Below, in pieces: positions 36,649 through 45,255 of a DNA stretch of 64,000 nt. Both the position numbers and the translations under genes were made by a program. The stretch is from Capnocytophaga sp. (GTDB lineage: Bacteria; Bacteroidota; Bacteroidia; Flavobacteriales; Flavobacteriaceae), in the NCBI RefSeq assembly GCF_030532915.1, contig NZ_JAUNKD010000003.1, positions 14,709-78,708 on the forward strand, given 5' to 3'. Under the pieces are notes generated by a model. It saw only the letters and a program-made list of their open reading frames with translations. It had not been told where the DNA came from and did not search any database. Position 1 is the first letter of the stretch. Every line of letters starts with the position of its first letter.

Positions 36649-39559
36649 ATTTTATGATGGAATTATATACAATTCGCTGTATTTTAGGGCGAACGCTTTC
36701 TTTAATAAGCAGGTTATTTTCGGCTGTGGGAAAAGTTCTGTTGGATAAAAATACGATAACAATCTCATTATCAGGGTCAGCCCAAGCGTATGTCCCCGTG
36801 AAGCCCGTATGCCCGAAGCTTGACATCGGTACGCAACCACAAGTGGGACCATCGCCTTCAAGTTGCGGTTTGTCAAATCCTAATCCCCTGCGGTTGTTTT
36901 CATTACAGAACATACAGGTATTGAACAAATTAACTACTTGAGGTTGTAAATACCATTGCCCGCCGTAATACCCTTTTTGCAAAAACATTTGCATCATTTT
37001 TGCCACATCATCGGCGTTACCGAAAAGCCCTGCGTGTCCGCCCACACCGCCCAACAAGGCAGCTCCTTGATCGTGAACGTATCCGCGAATTTCTTGTTTT
37101 CGGAAAGACGTATCCACCTCCGAAGGCGCAATTTGTCCGGACGAAAAATGTTGTAACGGAAAGTAAGTCAGGTGATATGCTCCCATACTTCGGTAAAAAT
37201 CCCTCTGAACCACTTCGGCAAGTGAGGTTTTTGATTGCTTCTCGATATATTTTTTGAAGTAATAATACGGAAGGTCGCTGTACAGATATTTTTTTCGTTT
37301 TATCAAATCACACTGGTCGATTCGTTTGAAAATTGTGTCGGTATAACTTTTTCTTATATACAGATTTTTAGCTACTTGTACTGAAAATTCATCCGTTTGT
37401 GTGGTGTTGTAAATCTCTTTAAGCGGTTTTTTTTGTGCATCTAAGGTTTTTAAATAAAACGGAATCCACGACGGAAATAAAGCGTAGTGTGACAGCACAT
37501 TAGCCATTTTCATATTGCCTTTGTTGGTGTTTTTCAGTTCGGGCAACAAGTCTGAAAATGTGGAGTTTATGTTAAAATCTTCTTGGGCATACATCTTCAT
37601 CAGCTCGGGGAGTGTTGCCAGAATTTTGGTAAGCGATGCCAAATCATAAATGGTATTGTCTTTCACCAAATTTTTTTCGTTGTAATCAAGCGTTCCGAAA
37701 TTTTTCCGATAGATGATTTTTCCTTGTTTGGCGACCAAAATTTGCATTCCGGGAGCCATTCTTTTGGCAAGAACAATTTTAGCGATGCTGTCAATGCCCT
37801 CCAATTTTTTTGAGTTAATCCCGACACTTTCAGGAATTCCGTAAGAAAGACGACCAATTTTTGGGGTGCTTATCGAAGTGTTTACAGGCAATTCAGGGTG
37901 AGCCGAAACCGGCAAAACGCCTTTTCCTTCAATGGCACCGAAAATAAGTTGTGCGGTTTTTTCCTGAGCCACTTTGTGATTTTGGTACGAAATAACGATA
38001 CTTTCAATGTTTTTAAGATTTTTCACGTCAAGCAACGCATACGGACGCGTAAAAATGTTCAAAATAACTTTCTTTTTCTTAGCGATATTTTCAAGCCAAA
38101 GCAACTCATTTTGCGTGAATTTATAAGCGTCCCAAGGGGTTTTGTCGGGTTTGTGCAGACCGATAATTACCGTTTCAAAAGGCTCTAAGGCATTGATTAG
38201 CTGTTCGTTTGATTTTGGTTCTATGATTGCCACATCGGCATACTTCCGAAGTGCGGTGTAAAAAGCCCAACCGCTGTCATTTCCAAATTTTACGTATGCA
38301 ATTCGTTGTTTGTCAAGTTCTTTCAGCGGAAGCAGTTTGTCGTCATTTTTGGCAACGGTCAAAGCGTTCTCAAAAATTTCTTCCAAAAGCAAATCATCTT
38401 CAAGGGTATGTAAATTTTTGTAGATATCTTTCTCATTTAAAGGCGTATAGCTTTGCAACCCTACTTTATATTTTGCCATCAGGATTTTTTTTACGGAATA
38501 CGCCAATCGTTCTTCCGTAATTTTGTTGGTGTTGTGGGCTTTTTTGATGGCGTTGAATCCTTTGATTACATCACTGGGCATCAGTAAGATATCGTTTCCT
38601 GCCAGAAAAGCGGCAACCTCCACTTCACCTACGGGCAAATATTCCGAAACGCCTTTCATTCCGAGGGCGTCGGTAAAAACAAGTCCGTCAAATTGCATTC
38701 TATCTTTCAGAATATCAGTAATAATATGATGAGAAAGCGATGAAGGCAATCCTTTTTTTGATTCCAATGCAGGGATGTTCAAATGCCCGACCATCACGCT
38801 GGCAACGCCGTTTTTGACAAGCTCACGAAACGGATACATTTCCACTTCATTGAGCCTATCCGATGAAAAATCAATCAGAGGCAGGGTTTTGTGTGAGTCT
38901 TTTGAGGTGTCGCCGTGACCCGGAAAATGCTTGGCACTGCCCAACACGCCGGCGGATTGCATTCCTTTGGTGAGGGCAATTCCTTTGAGAGCCACGTTTT
39001 GCTTGTCTTCCCCGAACGAACGATTTCCGATGATGGGATTTGCCGGATTGGTGTTGATGTCGATATCCGGAGCAAAATTAAACTGCATTCCCAACTCTTT
39101 GCAATGCTTCCCGATACGAAAACCTGCTTTTTCAATGATATTATTGTCTTTCACGGCACCCATCGTCATATTCCAAGGGTAAGCAAAAGTGGAATCCAGC
39201 CGCATTGCCAAACCCCATTCGGCATCCATCGACATAAAAAGCGGAATTTTTGACAACGATTGGTACTCATTGGTAAGTTTTGCCTGCCGTTTAGGTCCGC
39301 CTTTTGAGAAAATGATGCCTCCGATGTGATATTTTTTGATTAATTCTTTGACGAATTCGGTGTTTTTTGTTTCGATTTGGCTTGAAAATACTGAAACCAT
39401 AAATAATTGTCCGATTTTTTCATCCAAAGACATATTTTTATAGGTTTCTTCTACCCATTTTTGTTGTTTTTCCGGATTTTCAGCAAGCAACGGATTTATT
39501 TTCTGCGAAAAAATGTTTTGGAAAATAAAAAATAAAATAAAAGTATATACGTACTTCAT
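36647..39559 (-). CDS. GH3 beta-N-acetylglucosaminidase fused to a beta-lactamase-like serine hydrolase
   Basis: 970 residues with a signal peptide (YTFILFFIFQNIFSQ). Residues about 35-380 are a NagZ-like GH3 domain (SMDAEWGLAMRL, AKHFPGHGDTSKDSH, VFTDALGMKGV). A GH3 C-terminal-like domain leads to a class C beta-lactamase/esterase-like domain from about 600, with Ser642-x-x-Lys645 (ASLTKILA) and a C-terminal GHTGFTG in place of KTG. Such fusions are known in Bacteroidota and likely act in peptidoglycan recycling or muropeptide trimming. It lies 22 bases after the multi-pass membrane protein gene. Confidence 0.92.
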   Translation of the reverse strand: MKYVYTFILFFIFQNIFSQKINPLLAENPEKQQKWVEETYKNMSLDEKIGQLFMVSVFSSQIETKNTEFVKELIKKYHIGGIIFSKGGPKRQAKLTNEYQSLSKIPLFMSMDAEWGLAMRLDSTFAYPWNMTMGAVKDNNIIEKAGFRIGKHCKELGMQFNFAPDIDINTNPANPIIGNRSFGEDKQNVALKGIALTKGMQSAGVLGSAKHFPGHGDTSKDSHKTLPLIDFSSDRLNEVEMYPFRELVKNGVASVMVGHLNIPALESKKGLPSSLSHHIITDILKDRMQFDGLVFTDALGMKGVSEYLPVGEVEVAAFLAGNDILLMPSDVIKGFNAIKKAHNTNKITEERLAYSVKKILMAKYKVGLQSYTPLNEKDIYKNLHTLEDDLLLEEIFENALTVAKNDDKLLPLKELDKQRIAYVKFGNDSGWAFYTALRKYADVAIIEPKSNEQLINALEPFETVIIGLHKPDKTPWDAYKFTQNELLWLENIAKKKKVILNIFTRPYALLDVKNLKNIESIVISYQNHKVAQEKTAQLIFGAIEGKGVLPVSAHPELPVNTSISTPKIGRLSYGIPESVGINSKKLEGIDSIAKIVLAKRMAPGMQILVAKQGKIIYRKNFGTLDYNEKNLVKDNTIYDLASLTKILATLPELMKMYAQEDFNINSTFSDLLPELKNTNKGNMKMANVLSHYALFPSWIPFYLKTLDAQKKPLKEIYNTTQTDEFSVQVAKNLYIRKSYTDTIFKRIDQCDLIKRKKYLYSDLPYYYFKKYIEKQSKTSLAEVVQRDFYRSMGAYHLTYFPLQHFSSGQIAPSEVDTSFRKQEIRGYVHDQGAALLGGVGGHAGLFGNADDVAKMMQMFLQKGYYGGQWYLQPQVVNLFNTCMFCNENNRRGLGFDKPQLEGDGPTCGCVPMSSFGHTGFTGTYAWADPDNEIVIVFLSNRTFPTAENNLLIKESVRPKIQRIVYNSIIK

Positions 39560-39581
39560 TGGCGTATTCTGATTTTTATGA

Positions 39582-41627
39582 TTAATGATTATTTTGGTTT
39601 TCAGTAACTTTGTGTTTTGTAGGCAAGAAAAACGAAGCCGGTTTTTGTTTGAAACGCTGCCAAACGGATTTTGTCAGATTTTTGAGTTCTGAAATCGGAA
39701 TTTCGCGCGAACGCAAAGCAATGCCCAACGAAAGGGAAAAACTCACAATGAAATTCCCAAAACCGATGATGAAAATACCTAAAATTGTCCAGATAAGGAG
39801 GTTTAACGTTACGTTAAAATCCGCTCCGAAAAGCCCTAATGCCAAACTTCCGCTAGCAAAAGTGATGTGCCGAATGTCTAAATTCAGCCCCAAAAAGGTT
39901 CCGATGACGCCTGTGCTTCCCATAAAAAAGCCAAACCAAATGTTGGAAACAATGCCGGGCCATTTTTTTTGCATCCAATCGGCGATTTTTATCATTCGTT
40001 CTTTTCCTATAACAGCTTTTAAAACAGGATGTTCTGACAATCGGTAATAAAAATTATTAAAATTGTTCACACTCGCCACATTGCCGGCAATAATTCCCGA
40101 AAGGAACAAAAACACGCCCGCAATGCACGAATGAAAGAAAACAGGTGTTTGACGTAAGTCTAACTCTGCCAATAGCTTAGCACTTTTTGATTCGGCAAAA
40201 TTGTAGCCTCCGCTCAACTGAAAAATGCCCCAGACCAATACCAATGCCACGGGGAACGCCGCCAGCACATTTCCTGCAAAAGCGATAAATTGTGAACGGA
40301 AAAGCCGCGCAAACAGAGCCGAAAACTCCAAATACTGCCTGTTTTTTTCTTTTTTATCGTTCGTTGTCAAGTTTTCAAGCGTTTTGGCGATGGTTGAAGC
40401 CGTCATTGCCGGTTGTTTGGTAGCCAAAGTGGCGCCGGTGAGGTAAATAATAACAAAACCAATGGCATAATTCAAGCTGTATGTCAGGGCATAACCGAAT
40501 TCACTCAAATCCTGTTTGGAAAGTAATAGTTTTATCAAGCACATAAACCCAACGATAACCCCGCCGCCAAAAGCGGTTTTGAACATACTGAAATATTCCC
40601 GCGTTCCGGAAGTGATGTAATGCTCGCCTGTTTTTCCGGTGTAGTTGGTGATTTCGTAGGTAATGTTGTAAACGCTATCGTCAATGAGTTTTCGTACGTT
40701 ATTCTTTTTGGTGTTGTGCTTTACCAGCGTTAAATAAAACCGAATCGTATTGCTTTGTTTTTCTGCTTCATTGCTGATAAAGAGCATTGTGTAAAGCCTA
40801 CGAATACGCTTGATTTGTTGGCGGATAAGCAAAAGCGTTTGGTTTACGCTGAATGAAATGCCGTATTTTGACGTGTTGCTCATTGCCGCACTCACAAAAC
40901 TTTCACATTGGTCAGCCAGAATGTTTAACTGCTTGTAATCCAAGTTGTAGGTTTCCATATCCAGATAGGCTTTGCCTTCGGCTTCCATTTTTTTATGCAA
41001 GTCATTCAACTCGTTATCCAAAGCGATGAACGGACTTTCAAGCGATGAATATTCCGGAACCATACGTATCACATCGGTTTGAAGTGCGAAACCACCCATT
41101 CGTTGGGAGAGAATCATTATCGCCAAGAGAATTTCTTTGGAAGTGGTTTTGTTTTTGGCATCTTCATAAAATGTTTTCAGTGAAAGAACCTCAAAGAGTT
41201 CGTTCCAATTTTCAGTGGGGATTGCGTGCAGCCAATTGCTGTCAGAAGGTTTGTAAAATATCTGATTCAGAACGTATTGTATGCTGTCGTGTGCGGGCTG
41301 GTCGGGAATGAGTTGGCGGGAGAGCCTTCGGCGGAGTTCCTTAAAAAAGGAAACACTGCTGAGAAGCCCTGCATCGGTCATTAAAATGGTTTTCTTTTTT
41401 CCGGAAAAAACCGAAGATAAGTTTTCTTTTAAAAAATCGGCTTTTTCAGGGCTGTTTTTCACCTCCGTAATCAGTTCGTCTAAGGTAACGGAGGCATTTT
41501 TTTTTGAGAATTTTTGTCGGTAATAGTCGGCTAAATCAAAAACAAATTCAATGGCTTCGTGCTTTGCCGATTGGTATTTTTCAAAAATGGCACGTACCGA
41601 TTGATGATTTCGTTTTATTGTTAGCAT
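39582..41627 (-). CDS. Multi-pass membrane protein of the so-called site-specific recombinase (Gcr) family
   Basis: 681 residues from the ATG at 41627. It matches the family historically labelled site-specific recombinase Gcr, but no recombinase active site is visible. The N-terminal ~330 residues are helical and soluble; the C-terminal half has about six membrane helices (for example FAGNVLAAFPVALVLVWGIFQL and LIWTILGIFIIGFGNFIVSFSL). The recombinase name is probably wrong; a membrane role, perhaps linked to the co-transcribed GH3 fusion, is likelier. A promoter (41654-41661) and an upstream terminator exclude longer starts. Confidence 0.75.
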   Translation of the reverse strand: MLTIKRNHQSVRAIFEKYQSAKHEAIEFVFDLADYYRQKFSKKNASVTLDELITEVKNSPEKADFLKENLSSVFSGKKKTILMTDAGLLSSVSFFKELRRRLSRQLIPDQPAHDSIQYVLNQIFYKPSDSNWLHAIPTENWNELFEVLSLKTFYEDAKNKTTSKEILLAIMILSQRMGGFALQTDVIRMVPEYSSLESPFIALDNELNDLHKKMEAEGKAYLDMETYNLDYKQLNILADQCESFVSAAMSNTSKYGISFSVNQTLLLIRQQIKRIRRLYTMLFISNEAEKQSNTIRFYLTLVKHNTKKNNVRKLIDDSVYNITYEITNYTGKTGEHYITSGTREYFSMFKTAFGGGVIVGFMCLIKLLLSKQDLSEFGYALTYSLNYAIGFVIIYLTGATLATKQPAMTASTIAKTLENLTTNDKKEKNRQYLEFSALFARLFRSQFIAFAGNVLAAFPVALVLVWGIFQLSGGYNFAESKSAKLLAELDLRQTPVFFHSCIAGVFLFLSGIIAGNVASVNNFNNFYYRLSEHPVLKAVIGKERMIKIADWMQKKWPGIVSNIWFGFFMGSTGVIGTFLGLNLDIRHITFASGSLALGLFGADFNVTLNLLIWTILGIFIIGFGNFIVSFSLSLGIALRSREIPISELKNLTKSVWQRFKQKPASFFLPTKHKVTENQNNH

Positions 41628-41653
41628 ATTAAGCGATTTGTTATAAATTCGGG

Positions 41654-41661
41654 CAAAGATA
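41654..41661 (-). promoter_or_regulatory. -7 element of the membrane protein/GH3 operon
   Basis: TATCTTTG on the minus strand, 27 bases before the ATG at 41627. Confidence 0.65.
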
Positions 41662-41691
41662 GAAAAAAGTTGTGAGTTGTGCTGAAAAAAT

Positions 41692-41730
41692 AAAAAGTGA
41701 AGACCAAAAAAATAGGTTTCTTCACTTTTT
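41692..41730 (-). terminator. Terminator after the lipoprotein pair
   Basis: 12-bp stem AAAAAGTGAAGA / TCTTCACTTTTT, 22 bases beyond the stop of the second lipoprotein gene; A/T-rich on both sides. Confidence 0.8.
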
Positions 41731-41752
41731 ATTTCCAAAAAATGAGTTAATG

Positions 41753-42733
41753 TTAATACTCTCTGTATATCACATCTTTTATCTGATACGTTGTGATAGA
41801 GGCACTTGCCTTACTTATTACGAATAAGGTATTTTCTGAAAACGCAAATGATTGCACGTTTAACGGATTTGATTGATAATGAGTAACTTTATCTGTAAAT
41901 TCCCTTTTTTCAAGATTTACTCTGGCAAAACCAAACTCACCCAAGCCGGCATACAAGTGCCCTCTGAATGTTGCCAATTGAAGTATGTTTTTATCAAAAT
42001 TGATTTTTGCCGAAGGACCTTGTTCGTTGTTGATAGCCATCGCATCGTTCAAATTATATATTTCAATTGATTTATTATCAGCTAAATATATATTTTTATT
42101 AATTTGCGCTAATGACGTATTGTTTTTTGCTGAAAAAGCACTTTTCACGCTTGCCGATATTTTTTTAGATTTTTCAGGGCTAATATCTGCATTGGCGTAA
42201 AATAAAAGCCTGCGCCCGTCGCGAACCAATAAGTGATTTTCCGAAGGCAGCAACGCAAAGGCTGAAAACATTCCGTTGTTGTGGTATCCTTCTGTTCCCG
42301 AACCGATAACCATATACGGCATATAATTTTGTCGGTTAAAAACTTGAACCGTATTTGCCTGCGTAATGAAAATATGTTGGTCAGAAATCGCTACGTCTTT
42401 AATTTCTTTTAAGTTTGCGATTACCTCCGTAAGAGCGCCCGTTTGCACGTCTAATTTTTGCAGGCTGTATGTTTTGGCAGAGCCTTCGGTGGTTTCAATT
42501 CCTATGAAAATATCATCAGCTTGGCAATCAATGCTTATAAATGATTGATTTTCTTTTTTATTGGTTAAAATAGGCAATTCTTCTTTGAAGTAATAGGCAA
42601 TGTTGTGCTTCGTTTTTGCCTGTGGCTCTATTTCTACTATTTTTTCAATTTTCTTTTCTATGATAACTTCCTCGATTTGCTTTCCGCAAGAAAACAAAAC
42701 TGATAATGAAGTAAATATAATTATTTTTTTCAT
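41753..42733 (-). CDS. Lipoprotein with predicted beta-propeller-like repeats
   Basis: 326 residues, family not recognised. Lipobox SVLFSC (Cys16) then GKQIEEVIIEKKIEKIVEIE, a charged stretch rich in Glu, Ile and Lys. The body shows repeated strands with LQKLDVQTG, FNRQNYMPYMVI and IEIYNLNDA, as in beta-propellers that log or bind values. An acidic run after the Cys resembles the lipoprotein export signal described in Capnocytophaga canimorsus, so surface display is possible. Located 13 bases after the metzincin-like lipoprotein and co-transcribed with it. Confidence 0.8.
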   Translation of the reverse strand: MKKIIIFTSLSVLFSCGKQIEEVIIEKKIEKIVEIEPQAKTKHNIAYYFKEELPILTNKKENQSFISIDCQADDIFIGIETTEGSAKTYSLQKLDVQTGALTEVIANLKEIKDVAISDQHIFITQANTVQVFNRQNYMPYMVIGSGTEGYHNNGMFSAFALLPSENHLLVRDGRRLLFYANADISPEKSKKISASVKSAFSAKNNTSLAQINKNIYLADNKSIEIYNLNDAMAINNEQGPSAKINFDKNILQLATFRGHLYAGLGEFGFARVNLEKREFTDKVTHYQSNPLNVQSFAFSENTLFVISKASASITTYQIKDVIYREY

Positions 42734-42746
42734 TGCTAAGATGCTA

Positions 42747-43877
42747 TTATTTTTGGGTGTATGGATATTCTGAAAAAGGTAATTGTTTGTCTTTCAGCAT
42801 TTGTTGATAAATTTTCATTGTAAGCGGTACAATTCCGTGTAAGTTGGCAGGTCTGTAATAGGTCATATTTCCGTTATGCCCGTAGCCGGCCACGTGGCTA
42901 AACTCGTGTACCCAAGTGTCGAGCGGAGAACTTATGGCTCTTAAAGGCTCTAACTGTTTGTAAAAATTGTTGTTAGGGTTGCCAAGATATTCCCTACGGA
43001 TACCAAAAGTGTCGCCACCACCCAAGCCTAAAATGCCGTATTTTACAACAATACCCAGGTTTTGTCTCGGCACATTGCGAAACCGCCTTACGATGTCGGC
43101 TTTATCAAGGGTTCTTCCGTTGTCTTGAAAATCGTAAGGAGCGTTAAGCACGGCATTTTCAAATTCATCAGAGCTGAACACATACGCCAGATTCAGAGCC
43201 AAAGGCAGGTAGTTACGGGCGTCTACGTTGGTTACTTTGTCCCACTTGTTATCTTTTTCATAAGGGCGGAAACAATAAAAGGTGTTGAGTTTGATGGTTT
43301 TAAGTTTGGCAAACATCGGGTCGTCACTCACCAAGGTGAATTTGAAGTTGGAGGTTGGGAGATTTTTGATATTTTCCACCGAAATTTTATTGCCCTCAAT
43401 GGTTTGCAAAAAGGTTTCACCATCGGCAAACGGCAGGTCGCCAACGTATTCATACAAAGGCGGAAACGATTCAAAATGAGCTACTTTTATAGGTGAATTT
43501 ACCCCTTCAATGGTCATTTGAATTTCCACATTGGTAAATGTATGCGGTAAAAAGTTTCGCACGCGGTACGTACCACCTGCAAGGGCACGCACTTCCAGCA
43601 TTTCGTTAATACGGAAAGCACGCAAATCGTCGTTGTAGAGAATTACCTGCCCGTTTACCGCTTCATTATCAGCTTCGGTAAACATCTCATTACCTGACTC
43701 TTGCACTTGTGAAGCGGTGAGTGTGGCAAATGTGATAGGGGTGATTTCTTTCACTACCTGTTTTTCAACTTCCACTTCCACGATTTTTTCTTCTTTTTCA
43801 ATTTTTGTACAGGAAAATGCGAGTAAACCTGTGATAACAAGTGTTTTAACTTGTAAGTTTTTAGTAAGTAGTTTCAT
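42747..43877 (-). CDS. Lipoprotein with metzincin-type zinc-protease motif
   Basis: 376 residues. Signal peptide with lipobox LLAFSC (Cys23), followed by TKIEKEEKIVEVEVEKQ, a charged run echoing that of the partner lipoprotein. Near the C-terminus HEFSHVAGYGH (His324, Glu325, His328, His334) matches the metzincin consensus HExxHxxGxxH exactly. A Met lies in GNMTYY just after, possibly the Met-turn but unusually close. The family is not recognised. The gene heads a two-gene operon from a TAnnTTTG promoter. Inferred role: surface-exposed or periplasmic metalloprotease. Confidence 0.82.
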   Translation of the reverse strand: MKLLTKNLQVKTLVITGLLAFSCTKIEKEEKIVEVEVEKQVVKEITPITFATLTASQVQESGNEMFTEADNEAVNGQVILYNDDLRAFRINEMLEVRALAGGTYRVRNFLPHTFTNVEIQMTIEGVNSPIKVAHFESFPPLYEYVGDLPFADGETFLQTIEGNKISVENIKNLPTSNFKFTLVSDDPMFAKLKTIKLNTFYCFRPYEKDNKWDKVTNVDARNYLPLALNLAYVFSSDEFENAVLNAPYDFQDNGRTLDKADIVRRFRNVPRQNLGIVVKYGILGLGGGDTFGIRREYLGNPNNNFYKQLEPLRAISSPLDTWVHEFSHVAGYGHNGNMTYYRPANLHGIVPLTMKIYQQMLKDKQLPFSEYPYTQK

Positions 43878-43906
43878 TAAAATGGAATTAATTTTTTTTT
43901 CGGGCG

Positions 43907-43914
43907 CAAAAATA
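43907..43914 (-). promoter_or_regulatory. -7 element of the lipoprotein operon
   Basis: TATTTTTG on the minus strand, 30 bases before the ATG of the metzincin-like gene. Confidence 0.6.
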
Positions 43915-43978
43915 CCAACTTTTGTGAGAAACTTGTTTTGAATAAATGATTTTTAGAAAAAATTAACAGCCTTATCAC

Positions 43979-44008
43979 TTGCCTACTTGAATATTTTTTC
44001 TATTTTTG
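43979..44008 (+). promoter_or_regulatory. Promoter A of the 44.1-kb transcript
   Basis: TTG (43979-43981), 19-base spacer, TATTTTTG (44001-44008). Would give a transcript of about 217 bases ending at the hairpin at 44185-44231. Confidence 0.55.
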
Positions 44009-44075
44009 CCTCGTGTAATGGATGAAGAATAATTTTGTATAAAAAAAGAAAAGTGAATTTTTTGTGAAATTACCT

Positions 44076-44171
44076 ATGAAAAATTTGTGTAAGTCATATA
44101 AAATCAGTATCTTTGTGAGTGCCTTGGCACAGCACAGCACAGCACAGCACATAAATTGCTTAAAAATATAA
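44076..44171 (+). CDS. Candidate 31-residue leader ORF containing the CACAG repeat
   Basis: An ATG at 44076 opens a 31-codon frame ending at TAA 44169-44171. It starts MKNLCKSYK and has a hydrophobic stretch ISIFVSALA before the repeat-encoded QHSTAQH, so it looks like the front of a signal peptide. No good ribosome-binding site is seen, and the -7 box of promoter B lies inside it, so translation is uncertain. It may be a leader peptide, a gene remnant or nothing. Confidence 0.25.
   Translation: MKNLCKSYKISIFVSALAQHSTAQHINCLKI
44128..44151. repeat. CACAG pentanucleotide repeat
   Basis: Four perfect CACAG units plus a partial one, just after promoter B. Pentanucleotide tracts like this can slip in length during replication. 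Confidence 0.9.
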
Positions 44172-44184
44172 ACCTAATGTAGGT

Positions 44185-44231
44185 AAGCCGCTGTTTTGCA
44201 GAAAAACTTCTGCAAAACAGCGGCTTTTTTT
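44185..44231 (+). terminator. Very strong intrinsic terminator
   Basis: Perfect 19-bp stem AAGCCGCTGTTTTGCAGAA / TTCTGCAAAACAGCGGCTT with an AAAC tetraloop and a T7 tail, 57 bases before the barrel-protein ATG. Confidence 0.95.
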
Positions 44232-44288
44232 GTTATCTGAAAAAAGGTGTTATTTTACATATTTTATTAATTTAAATTTTTACAAACA

Positions 44289-44981
44289 ATGAAGAAATTT
44301 TTTGTTACAGTAGGGGTTGCCATTGCAACCGTGTTTACAGCTCAAGCACAAGAGCTTAAATTTGGTGTAAAAGCAGGTTTAAACATTGCTACATTGTCAA
44401 GCAGCATCAATGAAGCAAATGGAACAGAAAAACTTGTTTCTGAATTTAATGAAAGTTATAAAACAGGATACCATATCGGTGCTTTTGCCGAGTTGGGGCT
44501 TTCTGAAAAACTTTTCTTGGAAGCAGGTTTGGGTTATACCGCACAGGGTGCTAAATACAAATCGGCAGACCTTAAGGTTTATTCAAATGGTAATCTTGTT
44601 GAAACAGTAAAGGCTGATTTTAAAGATGCTTACACCAATGTAGGGCTAATTACCTTGCCGGTATGGATAAAATATGACATTTCAGGTTTCCGTCCAAAAG
44701 CCGGTATTAGCTTGGGGTATGCCGTAAACTCTAAGACATCTGTTTGGGATAAGGAGTCAACATCAGCAGAGGTTATAACCAAAACTAAAAGCGCTTTTGA
44801 TTTTGGTTTAGGTGTAGGTGCCGAGTACAATTTGCCTTTTGGTTTATTCTTTGATGCTACGTTTAATTTTGGTTTAACCAGTTTGTCGCAAGAAACTCCA
44901 AAAGATAAGGATGGAACGGCTAACGCTGATTTCAAATTTAAAAACCGTGTATTCCAAATTGGGGTAGGTTACAAATTTTAA
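44289..44981 (+). CDS. Outer-membrane beta-barrel (porin-family) protein
   Basis: 230 residues with a signal peptide (FFVTVGVAIATVFTAQAQ). Alternating amphipathic strands (LKFGVKAGLNIATL, FAELGLSEKLFLEAGLGYTAQG, GVGAEYNLPFGLFFDATFNFGLTSL) end with a C-terminal aromatic, FQIGVGYKF, typical of barrels recognised by BamA. It belongs to the small PorT/OMP_b-brl group of Bacteroidota and is a paralogue of the protein at 59120-59827. No promoter lies between the terminator at 44231 and the ATG, so expression may depend on read-through. Confidence 0.88.
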   Translation: MKKFFVTVGVAIATVFTAQAQELKFGVKAGLNIATLSSSINEANGTEKLVSEFNESYKTGYHIGAFAELGLSEKLFLEAGLGYTAQGAKYKSADLKVYSNGNLVETVKADFKDAYTNVGLITLPVWIKYDISGFRPKAGISLGYAVNSKTSVWDKESTSAEVITKTKSAFDFGLGVGAEYNLPFGLFFDATFNFGLTSLSQETPKDKDGTANADFKFKNRVFQIGVGYKF

Positions 44982-44995
44982 TAAGATAACAGTAA

Positions 44996-45059
44996 AAAAT
45001 GTGTCGCAAATCACACTCGTTTAGAGTAAGGTAACATCTTTTTACAACCGACACATTTT
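44996..45059 (+). terminator. Terminator after the barrel-protein gene
   Basis: AAAATGTGTCG / CGACACATTTT stem, long loop with an inner ACTC / GAGT hairpin, 15 bases after the stop. Confidence 0.65.
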
Positions 45060-45200
45060 ATCTGTTAAAAATAATTTATTGGCAAACAATGCCTTGAACA
45101 GTTGATGCTGTTTGAGGCATTGTTGCGTGATAAGCGGATATAAAATCGACTGTTTTATGCAAAAGGAGGCATAAATTTGCTTGAAAATCCAAAAAAAAAC

Positions 45201-45208
45201 TATCTTTG
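45201..45208 (+). promoter_or_regulatory. Promoter of the TonB receptor operon
   Basis: TATCTTTG with a TTG 17 bases upstream. It lies within a frame open from 45181, so the start is the ATG at 45256. Confidence 0.65.
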
Positions 45209-45255
45209 CACAGAGAAAAACGTTTGAAATTAAAAATCCAATTTATTTTACTGAA

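Larger units (their letters stand above)
44084..44231 (+). ncRNA. Candidate small RNA or attenuated leader
   Basis: Promoter B is TTTG (44084-44087), a 20-base spacer, then TATCTTTG (44108-44115), a near-ideal Bacteroidota promoter. A strong intrinsic terminator at 44185-44231 ends the transcript after roughly 110 bases. The transcript includes the CACAG pentanucleotide repeat. If termination is incomplete, this leader would reach the barrel-protein gene at 44289, so the hairpin could be an attenuator. Prediction from sequence only. Confidence 0.45.

Noticed and set aside
39582..41627. A real site-specific recombinase
   Set aside because: The family name is historical; the sequence is a multi-pass membrane protein with no visible recombinase active site.
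45087..45122. Riboswitch upstream of the TonB receptor
   Set aside because: A neat hairpin (CAATGCC / GGCATTG) is present, but it lies before the promoter at 45201 and fits no known riboswitch pattern; it could be a second terminator.
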